A stretch of DNA of 64,000 bases from NCBI RefSeq assembly GCF_021729145.1, contig NZ_JAJSLW010000001.1, positions 124,001-188,000 on the forward strand, given 5' to 3'. This DNA comes from Membranihabitans maritimus. GTDB taxonomy: Bacteria > Bacteroidota > Bacteroidia > Chitinophagales > Saprospiraceae. Under the pieces are notes generated by a model. That model was given only the letters and a program-made list of their open reading frames with translations. It was not told the origin of the DNA and ran no database searches. Both the position numbers and the translations under genes were made by a program. The stretch's first letter is position 1. Each line of letters starts with the position of its first letter. Below are positions 46,607 to 53,593 of the stretch, in pieces.

Positions 46607-46637
46607 TTGTTTTTAAAATAAAATATTTCTATATTTG
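46607..46637 (+). promoter_or_regulatory. Bacteroidota-type promoter
   Basis: TTG at 46607-46609, a 20-bp spacer, then TATATTTG at 46630-46637. This is a close match to the TTG-N19-TAnnTTTG pattern. It points away from lgt. The first good coding start downstream is at 47057, so either a 410-base leader or a separate short transcript is made. Confidence 0.65.
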
Positions 46638-46682
46638 ACTTAATACGTTTTAAATATTATTTTTTAAGCTCTGTCTGTTTTT

Positions 46683-47030
46683 TTGAAGCAGTTGGAGCAA
46701 AACAACAACTCGACAACCCAATATAATTGTCCGGGTTGTATAATGTCTTCTAATCCCTCGCCGATAGTACTTTTTGACGAAATAATAAAATTCAATTTAC
46801 TATGGCACATCTATCCAGCCTATGGGCTTACGCTTTCTGGTAGGTACTATTTACAAAACTACTTACCCATTCAGGGTGGAAGCGCTTTCGAAGTGGTTTG
46901 CGCTCTCTCAATCAGGACCGAATATTCACTTTTACAGTCATTTTACGATCCAAAACCCTTACGTAAAAAAGCAAAAAACCTCATTCCGACGGATTTAGGC
47001 AAAAGTCGGAATGAGGCTAAAATTAATTAG
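46683..47030 (+). other. transcribed region of unknown type: weak TTG frame or RNA
   Basis: A 115-codon frame opens with TTG at 46683 and has an ATG at 46743. Its translation resembles no family I know, and it runs through the strong hairpin at 46979-47016, which argues against real coding. With a good promoter before it and a hairpin at its end it could be a small RNA of about 370 nt, a long leader of the 47057 gene, or a decayed gene. It does not match tmRNA, RNase P, SRP or 6S RNA features that I can recognise. Confidence 0.3.
46979..47016. terminator. strong hairpin upstream of glycine-zipper lipoprotein gene
   Basis: CCTCATTCCGAC (46979-46990) pairs perfectly with GTCGGAATGAGG (47005-47016) around 14 bases. 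Read on the minus strand it is followed by TTTTTTGCTTTTTT and is a good terminator in that direction. On the plus strand only CTAAAATTAATT follows, so it may act as an attenuator instead. Confidence 0.6.
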
Positions 47031-47056
47031 TATAACAATATAAAAATAACAAAAAA

Positions 47057-47821
47057 ATGAAACGTAATGTTTTAATTTCAATCTTTTCAATTATTGTAAT
47101 TTCTCTATTGGTAAGTGCTTGTGAAAAAGAAAACCATAGACAACAGACTTTGGAAGTGGATTATAAAGAGTTATCCAATAAACTTACTCCAAAAGCAGTA
47201 GGTGAAATTCATTCGAATCTTTCTGTAAATGTATATAATAAATTGAATGAATGGAACCTTCAAGTTCCTAAAAATGGACCTGAAATAGTTTATGATGAAC
47301 TACTAATAAAAAAACAATCAATTCAAGCAAAATTTTCTCCAGAGAAGACAAGAATAATGTATTTAGAACTTTTTGATCTGAATAAAGAAACTTTGTCAGG
47401 TTGGTCAATACATAATATAGAATTTAAAAGGAAAATAGATAGCTTGTTTTATGAGGATATTATGCATATAGTTGATCTATGGTTAGATTTCGATGAATTT
47501 GAGTCTACGCTTTCTTCGATAATTACTCAATATTCTGATCATTACTTAAATGAAAACTTATTAAGTATAAAGGCTGTTTCGATTAGTTCCTATGAATTTT
47601 GGAAAGAAAATTATCCAAAATTAGCACAAGAAAATATTCGAGCATTGCCTCCTGAAGAAGAGGAAAAAGAAACTCATCCTTGGGCGCGTTCTGTTATAGG
47701 AGGAGATATAAAAGGAGCAATCGGCGGATCAATTTTTGGAGGCCTAGCAGGAGCACTTATTGGAGCTAATGCAGGTACTTTACTAAGTATAGTTGAATGC
47801 ATAGGTTTTGGATGTGAATAA
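47057..47821 (+). CDS. lipoprotein with C-terminal glycine-zipper segment, function unknown
   Basis: The 254-residue protein has a lipoprotein signal (LLVSAC, Cys22), a middle part of about 170 mostly helical residues with no known family, a Glu-rich hinge (PPEEEEKE), and a final 45 residues rich in Gly with several GxxxG steps (GGDIKGAIGGSIFGGLAGALIG) before ECIGFGCE. Such tails resemble the membrane-active part of two-peptide bacteriocins. Small membrane proteins follow directly, as toxin and immunity genes would. This role is inference; a structural membrane-anchor role is also possible. Confidence 0.65.
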   Translation: MKRNVLISIFSIIVISLLVSACEKENHRQQTLEVDYKELSNKLTPKAVGEIHSNLSVNVYNKLNEWNLQVPKNGPEIVYDELLIKKQSIQAKFSPEKTRIMYLELFDLNKETLSGWSIHNIEFKRKIDSLFYEDIMHIVDLWLDFDEFESTLSSIITQYSDHYLNENLLSIKAVSISSYEFWKENYPKLAQENIRALPPEEEEKETHPWARSVIGGDIKGAIGGSIFGGLAGALIGANAGTLLSIVECIGFGCE

Positions 47822-47827
47822 ATTTTA

Positions 47828-48037
47828 ATGAAAATGAAACCAAGAATAACCAAAGGAATAAAGTGGGGACTTTTAATGTTTTTGTTTTTCGAGATTACTA
47901 ATATTTTGTTTAGAATAAGGCCAAATGTGGAGTATTTTAGCATAAAATATTGGCTATTTATACTTTTCTCACTTGTTTTCTGGCTAATAATAGGACAAAT
48001 TTGGAGTTATTTAAGATATAAACGAAATTGGAAATAG
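47828..48037 (+). CDS. small two-span membrane protein
   Basis: The 69-residue protein has two membrane segments (GLLMFLFFEITNILF and WLFILFSLVFWLIIG) and a basic tail. It begins 6 bp after the glycine-zipper lipoprotein gene and so is likely translated from the same message. No family was recognised. Size, topology and position would suit an immunity or accessory protein for the upstream lipoprotein. Confidence 0.55.
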   Translation: MKMKPRITKGIKWGLLMFLFFEITNILFRIRPNVEYFSIKYWLFILFSLVFWLIIGQIWSYLRYKRNWK

Positions 48038-48234
48038 GGGTTTTACTTGGCGAAAGCTAAGAAGGAATTGGTTTACTAAATGGGGAAATTCAAAAGCACT
48101 TGGAAAACTTATTATAAATGATGCTGCAGGCATGGTGGCTGGTGCTATTAATGCAGTTATTTCAACTGGTGGTGTAGTTGCGGCAATAGAAGTTTATGAA
48201 CTTTCGGAAAAAATAGTAAATCATGATTGCTAAT
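48021..48234 (+). pseudogene. C-terminal remnant of a second glycine-zipper protein
   Basis: An open frame without a usable start overlaps the end of the previous gene and reads WRKLRRNWFTKW, then KLIINDAAGMVAGAINAVIS and ISTGGVVAAIEVYELSEK, ending NHDC. The Trp-rich lead and Gly/Ala-rich stretch resemble the C-terminus of the 47057 product. It appears to be what is left of a paralogue whose N-terminal part was lost. Its stop overlaps the start of the next gene. Confidence 0.5.
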
Positions 48235-48495
48235 GTAATGAAATCAAAAAAGGTTGAAATTTCTGGGAAAGCTCTCATTTATATTGGCCTGATTGCCATA
48301 TTGATTACAAAGCTTAAATGGATTGCTATTCCTTATTTAGATGATATAGGATTTTGGATACTTGTGATTGGAGCTATTTTAGTCCTAATGTCAAGTAAGC
48401 GTAGTGAAAACAACAAATTATTGATAGTAGGTGTGTTAAGTCTAATCGGTGTATGTTTGCTTTTATACTATTTTGTGTATGTAGCCCAAAAGTAA
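48223..48495 (+). CDS. small three-span membrane protein
   Basis: The 90-residue protein has three membrane segments (ALIYIGLIAILIT, IGFWILVIGAILVLM and LLIVGVLSLIGVCLLLYYFV). The ATG overlaps the stop of the glycine-zipper remnant, a layout typical of translationally coupled partners. No family was recognised. Confidence 0.55.
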   Translation: MIANVMKSKKVEISGKALIYIGLIAILITKLKWIAIPYLDDIGFWILVIGAILVLMSSKRSENNKLLIVGVLSLIGVCLLLYYFVYVAQK

Positions 48496-48637
48496 TAAAG
48501 TACTAAATTTAGCCGATGATTTTGACTGCATAATTATGGTATGACATGCAGAAGGAGTTTCTTCATGGTTTCATTTTTTCAAAAACGACTGGAAAGACCA
48601 GTAAGCAATTGCTTTTGTTGATCATTAAAAACGAGCG

Positions 48638-49048
48638 ATGCAAAAAATCGGATACAATCAAAAGCAATTTTTTAGAAATTTCCCCGGTTTATGGGTTGTT
48701 CTTTTCGTTGTATATTTGTTTCTTCAACTAATAGACAATCATTTTTACGATGCTCTTTTCAAAGCTTTTTATACGTCAGTTTTGGCTTCAGGGGTCATTT
48801 CTTTAGGTGTTTTTCTTTGGGATAAGCGATATTTACATCGACTGAATATTGAGAAACATAGGTTTATTGAGGAAGTGGAACACTCAAAGTTTAAAGATCG
48901 CTTTATACAAAGAACAAACGGAGACTTTTTGATTCGGTCCAACTTATTGTTTGGAGATATCCAGGGGAAATTTGAAGAAGGATTTGTCGTCTTGACAGGC
49001 TCAAAGTATCAACTTAGGAAGTTTTTGGATGCCGTAAATCTATCTTGA
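48638..49048 (+). CDS. two-span membrane protein with conserved C-terminal soluble part
   Basis: The 136-residue protein has two membrane segments (LWVVLFVVYLFLQLI and FYTSVLASGVISLGVFLW) and a soluble tail of about 60 residues ending in SKYQLRKFLDAVNLS. The tail is duplicated at 49664-49777 as part of a direct repeat. The TGA stop overlaps a possible TTG start of the next gene. No known family could be assigned. Confidence 0.55.
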   Translation: MQKIGYNQKQFFRNFPGLWVVLFVVYLFLQLIDNHFYDALFKAFYTSVLASGVISLGVFLWDKRYLHRLNIEKHRFIEEVEHSKFKDRFIQRTNGDFLIRSNLLFGDIQGKFEEGFVVLTGSKYQLRKFLDAVNLS

Positions 49049-49279
49049 ATATAAAACTCATTGAAATGAACAATGTATTATTTCTTTCAAAAGTGATCCT
49101 ATATTTTGGAGGAACCTTTTTTGTCGGGGGCTTTTTTAATCTATTGGGTCGAGTGGATTCATTGCCGGATTACCTTTTCCTAAAGTTGATAATCATTTCT
49201 GCAATTTCGACGCTGGTGGTGCTTTGGATTGAATATAAATTTCTTCCCAAAGTAAAGCAGAATAATAATAGCTTATGAA
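48935..49279 (+). repeat. tandem duplication, copy 1 (729-bp period)
   Basis: This copy starts at CGGTCCAACTTATTG and runs through the tail of the 136-residue gene and the whole 77-residue gene. The second copy lies exactly 729 bp downstream and is nearly identical, with only scattered base changes. See the copy at 49664-50008. Confidence 0.85.
49045..49278 (+). CDS. small membrane protein, duplicated copy 1
   Basis: The 77-residue protein (or 70 from the ATG at 49066) has two membrane segments (ILYFGGTFFVGGFFNLL and LIIISAISTLVVLW) and a basic tail FLPKVKQNNNSL. TTG at 49045 would overlap the stop of the upstream gene, while the ATG lies 17 bases past it. It differs from copy 2 at 49774 at only a few positions, so the duplication is recent or under selection. 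Confidence 0.55.
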   Translation: MNIKLIEMNNVLFLSKVILYFGGTFFVGGFFNLLGRVDSLPDYLFLKLIIISAISTLVVLWIEYKFLPKVKQNNNSL

Positions 49280-49308
49280 AGAGGACCTCCAATTCTGATA
49301 AAATTATT

Positions 49309-49530
49309 TTGAAATTGATTTATTTAAAAATTTTAATCGTTTCCATCGGGCTTGGAGCTGTTAATTTTATTTTGTTCTTTCTGATTCAGAATAATTTAGG
49401 TCCCCGGTCTGATGAAGACAACTTTGCATTATCATTAGTTGCCTCTTTAATATTTGGAGCAGGGATCTTTCTTTTTTTTACCATCAAACAGTTGGTGAGA
49501 GATTATCGGAATGAAGAGGAAGCGCATTAG
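49309..49530 (+). CDS. small two-span membrane protein
   Basis: The 73-residue protein has two hydrophobic segments (IVSIGLGAVNFILFFLI and LVASLIFGAGIFLFFTI) and a charged tail RDYRNEEEAH. The only start is TTG at 49309. It lies between the two duplicated copies and has no copy of its own. It belongs to the same cluster of small membrane proteins; the function is unknown. Confidence 0.45.
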   Translation: MKLIYLKILIVSIGLGAVNFILFFLIQNNLGPRSDEDNFALSLVASLIFGAGIFLFFTIKQLVRDYRNEEEAH

Positions 49531-49582
49531 TGTCGAGCTCTATCTTTTTCACTATGAGCCGATAATTGTGATTTGGAATAAT

Positions 49583-49613
49583 GATGGGGAACAATTTCTT
49601 CCTGTTTCCCATC
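49583..49613 (+). repeat. decayed copy of terminator hairpin
   Basis: GATGGGGAACA and TGTTTCCCATC pair as in the terminator at 50077-50117, and flanking bases are similar, but the T-tract has been lost. It marks the end of the first duplication unit. Confidence 0.5.
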
Positions 49614-49663
49614 TATTCCTATGTAAAATAATCATTCGCATCTCAGGCAACCGACCTTCGAGA

Positions 49664-49777
49664 CGGTCCAATTTATTGTTTGGAGATATCCAGGGAAAGT
49701 TTGAAGAAGGAGTTGTTGTTCTGACGGGTTCAAAATATCAACTTAGGAAGTTATTGGATGCCGTAAATCTATCTTGA
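49664..49777 (+). pseudogene. truncated tail of the 136-residue membrane protein, copy 2
   Basis: Only the last 38 codons of the 48638 gene are present here (SNLLFGDIQGKF to LDAVNLS); the membrane part is missing. An open frame from 49511 enters this tail, but its first 50 codons have another origin and run through the decayed hairpin. The fragment is best read as a by-product of the tandem duplication. Confidence 0.65.
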
Positions 49778-50008
49778 ATATAAAACTCATTGAAATGAAC
49801 AATGTATTATTTATTTCAAAAGTGATCCTATATTTTGGAGGAACCTTTTTTGTCGGGGGCTTTTTTAATCTATTGGGTCGAGTGGATTCATTGCCGGATT
49901 ACCTTTTCCTAAAGTTGATAATTATTTCTGCAATTTCGACGCTGGTGGTGCTCTGGATTGAATATAAATTTCTGCCCAAAGTAAAACAGGATAATAAAAA
50001 CAATCTAT
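49664..50008 (+). repeat. tandem duplication, copy 2 (729-bp period)
   Basis: Second copy of the 48935-49279 segment. The bases around the TCTTGAATATAAAAC junction and most of the small membrane gene are unchanged. Just after it comes an intact terminator corresponding to the decayed one at 49583. Confidence 0.85.
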
Positions 50009-50010
50009 GA
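49774..50010 (+). CDS. small membrane protein, duplicated copy 2
   Basis: The 78-residue near-twin of the 49045 product differs at Leu14 to Ile and in the tail (KQDNKNNL). It has the same two membrane segments. The TTG start or the ATG 21 bases later is possible. It is the last gene of the small-membrane-protein cluster and is followed by a good terminator. Confidence 0.55.
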   Translation: MNIKLIEMNNVLFISKVILYFGGTFFVGGFFNLLGRVDSLPDYLFLKLIIISAISTLVVLWIEYKFLPKVKQDNKNNL

Positions 50011-50076
50011 ATAAGGCTACTTATGATTAGCATTACTTTTTTTGACTATGACCAAATGATGATAGTTTTGAGTGAT

Positions 50077-50117
50077 GATGGGAAACAATCTTCTACTGTT
50101 TCCCATCCATTTTTTTA
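50077..50117 (+). terminator. intrinsic terminator of the small-membrane-protein cluster
   Basis: GATGGGAAACA pairs with TGTTTCCCATC, followed by CATTTTTTT. The M28 peptidase gene ends on the other strand at 50115, so this hairpin lies at a convergent junction. Confidence 0.8.
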
Positions 50118-52214
50118 GTTTACAATGAACGCATGTATCTCCGATAAACGATTTTCGAGTCGTTCAAATATCTCCATATGCCGGTCAATTGCTTTCTTGA
50201 AATCGGCCAGGTCATCTGTCTCAATATAATACCTTAACTCCGGCAACATCCAGGCGGCATACCCACTAAACGGATCAGAACAAGCGTATATAGAGCGGTA
50301 CCAACTACCGAACGGCATACCCTTTTCCGAAAGAAAAGTCCGTTCTATATCGATAAGTTGGGAATTGATTTTTGAAATGTTTTTCCGGTCAATAGTGTGG
50401 GCCAGAGAATCTATAAAGGCTCCCGCCTTTTCAATTTCCTCAGCCTTTTCCAGCAATGGATTCAACAATTGCTTCTCCCAATTATTTTTAATTGACAGCT
50501 TTTTGATAGACTCGATATGTTTTTCCAAATCAGTACCGTATTGTGATAGGTCGTACGGAACAACATCATTTTCTGACAATAGAAGGGTAATATTGCCAAG
50601 AACTTTACCAAGTGTAGCTCCATTTTGATAGGTAGTATCCCCGAATTTGTCAAACCAGGCCAGGTTGTCATAGTTGGAATGGTACAGCGTGGGATTCCAC
50701 ATGGATGCGCCCATAGAAGGGATGCCCAGGTGTGAATAAAACCCGATATGGTCGGATCCTCCTCCCAGGTTCCCGATATCAGGGATTTCGCCTTTTTCTT
50801 TCTTTTGGTTTTGGGTCCAATGTTCCCTCACAGTTAGGTCTGTATCCTGGTATTGTGTTGCACTGGAAGCCTGGTAAATGAGTCGCTTTAAGGAAGGAGA
50901 GGATGCTGCACTAAACCGTATTCCGGCACAAGCAGCATCCGCATTGATATAGGCCAGCGTATTGGCACTGAGTTCATCTTTCATTTGTTCTACCCATTCA
51001 GCGGATCCAAGGATCCCGTATTCTTCAGCATCCCAATGGCCTATCAATATGCTACGCTTGGGTCTCCAACCCTGTTTTTTCAATTTCCCTAAGGCATCGG
51101 CCATTGCCAGGAGCATTGCCGTCCCACTGTTGGGATCAGTTGTGCCGAAAGACCATGCATCATAATGACATCCGAGGATAATCCATTCATCGGGAAACTC
51201 AGTTCCTTCCATCGTCCCGATCACATTTTGAACCCGTAAAAACTCTTTAGCTTGTTCGACTTCCAACTGTACAGATAGTTTTTCACCTCCTTCTATTCTG
51301 TAAGTAAACGGAAGCCCTCCCTGCCAGGCAGTGGGTACCGAAGATCCGGTCATTCTTTCCAATATCTCTCTGGCAGAACCATAACCCAACGGAGCAACCG
51401 GAATGGTATGGAAAGCTATATCATCCGGGTTCAGTCGTTCCGGAGAATCGGGATGGTCTAACGGCAATGCCGGATCCAGTGGAGTTAATGGATCTCCTGT
51501 ATAATCCAATGTCAGTACCGAACCGCGTTGAATGGTACTTCCATTGGAGTAAGGGCCTTCAGGGTAGGTTAGTCCTTTCATGTAGCCAGCATCTTCCGGA
51601 TCCGTATACATAATTAATCCAACTGCACCGTATTCTTCAGCAAATTTGGCTTTGTAACCTCTGAAATTTCCCCCGTACCGGGCTATTGCGATTTTCCCTT
51701 CCAGTGAGACACCTAGCTCTTTTAGTTTTTCAAAATCCTCTTTACGGCCGTAATTAGCATACACTATTTCTCCCGTCACTTTCCCCTCACCTGAATAGGC
51801 ATTCCATCCGAAATCAAGGTCGGGATGGGATGAATAAATATCTTCTTCTATAATATTTTCCCGGTTGTTTAATGGTATGCGTTCGGGGGTGATTATGGAT
51901 ATACGAGCTGTCCCCGGCCCTTTGGGCATGTAAATGTCGTACGGGTACATTTTTGATGTAAATCCGGCCATTTCCATAGCAGCACTTATGTATTCGGCTA
52001 CTTTAAGGTTGGCTTCCGTTCCGGCCCGGTGGGGGTGGGAAGAAAGAGCAATGAGGTGTTTCTTGAAGTTCGCAGGGGTGACTTCTTTCATGAAGTCCCG
52101 GGCGATTGGAGTATTCAGGTCAAATGTGTCGGTTTGGGAGTAAATCTCCAAACTTATAATACAAAATAGTACAAGTACGGTAATTCTTATAAAACAAGTA
52201 TTGGCGTATTTCAA
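50115..52214 (-). CDS. M28 family metallopeptidase, PSMA/transferrin-receptor-like
   Basis: The 699-residue exported protein has a signal peptide (LEIYSQ), a PA insert domain (about 120-300), the M28 zinc domain with GCHYDAWSFGTTDPNSG, HWDAEEYGILGS, GGGSDHIGF and the final zinc His in TLYHSNYDN, and a C-terminal dimerisation domain. This is the layout of glutamate carboxypeptidase II. It would cleave C-terminal acidic residues from peptides in the periplasm. The start at 52214 is backed by a promoter about 50 bp upstream. It stands alone. Confidence 0.94.
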   Translation of the reverse strand: MKYANTCFIRITVLVLFCIISLEIYSQTDTFDLNTPIARDFMKEVTPANFKKHLIALSSHPHRAGTEANLKVAEYISAAMEMAGFTSKMYPYDIYMPKGPGTARISIITPERIPLNNRENIIEEDIYSSHPDLDFGWNAYSGEGKVTGEIVYANYGRKEDFEKLKELGVSLEGKIAIARYGGNFRGYKAKFAEEYGAVGLIMYTDPEDAGYMKGLTYPEGPYSNGSTIQRGSVLTLDYTGDPLTPLDPALPLDHPDSPERLNPDDIAFHTIPVAPLGYGSAREILERMTGSSVPTAWQGGLPFTYRIEGGEKLSVQLEVEQAKEFLRVQNVIGTMEGTEFPDEWIILGCHYDAWSFGTTDPNSGTAMLLAMADALGKLKKQGWRPKRSILIGHWDAEEYGILGSAEWVEQMKDELSANTLAYINADAACAGIRFSAASSPSLKRLIYQASSATQYQDTDLTVREHWTQNQKKEKGEIPDIGNLGGGSDHIGFYSHLGIPSMGASMWNPTLYHSNYDNLAWFDKFGDTTYQNGATLGKVLGNITLLLSENDVVPYDLSQYGTDLEKHIESIKKLSIKNNWEKQLLNPLLEKAEEIEKAGAFIDSLAHTIDRKNISKINSQLIDIERTFLSEKGMPFGSWYRSIYACSDPFSGYAAWMLPELRYYIETDDLADFKKAIDRHMEIFERLENRLSEIHAFIVN

Positions 52215-52268
52215 AACAGCAAGTTGTTGATTAAATTTCTATCAATATTGATACTATTTTTAAGTTGT

Positions 52269-52297
52269 CAAATTTACTCTTTTAGTGAGAAATTCAA
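52269..52297 (-). promoter_or_regulatory. promoter of M28 peptidase gene
   Basis: On the minus strand TTG (52295-52297), an 18-bp spacer and TAAATTTG (52269-52276) match the Bacteroidota consensus. The predicted leader is just under 50 bases. Confidence 0.65.
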
Positions 52298-52399
52298 AGT
52301 TCTTATATTTTAAGCCTTTAGCTAAGAAATGGACAAATAGACACAGAAACTATTTGCTTAGCCCCTTCTATTATGATCGAATATTATCATAAAAAAATA

Positions 52400-52610
52400 A
52401 ATCAAAGTCCAAGTTTGTGGAGCCTACCCACCAGTTCAAATTTTCAATATCCGTAATGGTGAAATTTGGAATACAATTAGGAGTCAATCAAATCAACAGT
52501 CATTTTGGAACGAAGTGTCTCTGAATGTAAAGGTGTTACCCCTTAAAGAAACAGATGTAGAAATAGCATCGGTTATAATGAAAAGACTTAGAGCTTACCT
52601 AAATTTAACA
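52400..52610 (+). pseudogene. possible PIN-domain (VapC-like) toxin remnant
   Basis: An open stretch without a start reads AYPPVQIFNIRNGEIWNTI, then FWNEVSLNVKVLPLKETDVE and IASVIMKRLRA. The second half recalls the middle of PIN toxins, in which a short strand and PL-E-D element precede a helix. It stops where the dispersed repeat begins (52588), so the repeat may have replaced the 3' end. Neither the N-terminal Asp motif nor a partner antitoxin was found, so the call is tentative. Confidence 0.3.
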
Positions 52611-52744
52611 AATTCTCAGCGCAGCTCTGCGGATTCCGCATCCATGTTGAATCTCAGCGGGCCTTTGCGAAAGAGCTAAAAAATTACACAAAGATTCGCC
52701 AAGCAACGAGAAGGCTCGCAAAGTTTTGAGCCTAAAGGCTTATG
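52588..52744 (+). repeat. dispersed repeat, copy B
   Basis: This starts with TTAGAGCTT like copy A (41251-41406) and keeps the same order: CTCAGCGCAGCTCTGCGGATTCCGCA, AAATTACACAAAGATTCGCC, AAGGCTCGCAAAGTTTTGAG and a final GGCTTA. The two copies have diverged but stay collinear over about 155 bp. No open frame is shared. Confidence 0.6.
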
Positions 52745-52789
52745 GATAAAATAATTACGCACACTAATATTTAATTTAACTTGAGTTCG

Positions 52790-52960
52790 ACAGAGACAAA
52801 AGAGCTCTGAAGTGCCTGTCCCGACATGAATTCGGCGGGAAGCAAAATATAATTAACCCTGGGTGCCAACCCAGGGTGGAAATCAAGATGAAACGTCGAT
52901 TCTGGCATTGATTTCCACAAAGTGATGCCTTGGGCATTGCATTTTTTGCAAAAAAAAATG
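52790..52960. repeat. palindrome-rich intergenic element
   Basis: ACCCTGGGT (52856-52864), GCCA, ACCCAGGGT (52869-52877) is a perfect 9-bp hairpin. It is flanked by TCCCGACATGAATTCGGCGGGA and by TGCCTTGGGCATTGCA. The element follows repeat copy B and looks like an interspersed palindromic unit. No gene is supported between 52745 and 53158; the small minus-strand frame here is probably noise. Confidence 0.4.
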
Positions 52961-53158
52961 ACAGAATCAATTATTCATTGAGCTCACGTTAATTTATTGC
53001 TTTAACTTTTTGAGTATACTCTTAAAAGCCAAAACAAAATCATTGGTTTGAAAGATATTTTAATTGGAGCAACAGCTATATCTCATTAACTGGAACTTTC
53101 CACACTAAACCGTACGGATTTTGAACGAATAGAATATCTAAAACTTACCAGTAAAGTA

Positions 53159-53590
53159 TTATTCCTCCTCTTCAGATACAGGTTCGGCTTCTTCTGTATC
53201 AGGTTCTTCTTCCTCTTCCACTATTTCAAGCATACCTTCACTTTCGAGAAACAGGTACCATTTAATGATTTTCTTTATATCGCTGGCATATACTTTATCC
53301 TGGTCGTATTCAGGTAAAATCTCTTCGAAGTATTCTCTTTGGTCAGATTTGGTCATCCCATCTTCCGGTGGATTGTCTTTCATTTTGGCAAATACATCAG
53401 CCAATGGAATCGCATCGTCATGAGTATAAATGGCAATGGACTCAAGGGGTGAAAATTGATAGCTTCGGGCGGATAAAAACTTTTTCTGTCCGTCTTCCAT
53501 GGATTCAACAATAATTCCATTGTTTTTGGTAGTGATTAACCTGAAAAGTCCTGGTAAACCACTTACTGACAATAAGTCTTTGATTTGCAT
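53159..53590 (-). CDS. DUF5606 family protein
   Basis: The 143-residue protein matches a conserved Bacteroidota family: KDLLSVSGLPGLFRLITTKNNGIIVESM at the start, FLSARSYQFSPLESIAIYT, then a helical part and an acidic tail of Glu residues. Function is unknown. It begins 4 bp after the lysS stop, so the two share a transcript. The acidic tail suggests binding to nucleic-acid-associated or basic partners, but this is inference. Confidence 0.88.
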   Translation of the reverse strand: MQIKDLLSVSGLPGLFRLITTKNNGIIVESMEDGQKKFLSARSYQFSPLESIAIYTHDDAIPLADVFAKMKDNPPEDGMTKSDQREYFEEILPEYDQDKVYASDIKKIIKWYLFLESEGMLEIVEEEEEPDTEEAEPVSEEEE

Positions 53591-53593
53591 ATA

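Noticed and set aside
46640-47020. tmRNA, RNase P RNA or 6S RNA gene
   Set aside because: Length and a flanking hairpin fit loosely, but no tRNA-like ends, tag frame or conserved RNase P motifs could be found.
48546-48731. 61-codon plus-strand frame before the 136-residue membrane gene
   Set aside because: It overlaps the better-supported gene at 48638 in another frame and has no hydrophobic or conserved pattern of its own.
52776-52970. 64-codon minus-strand frame
   Set aside because: It translates a palindrome-rich repeat (HPGLIIFCFPPNSCR), a typical false protein in this phylum.
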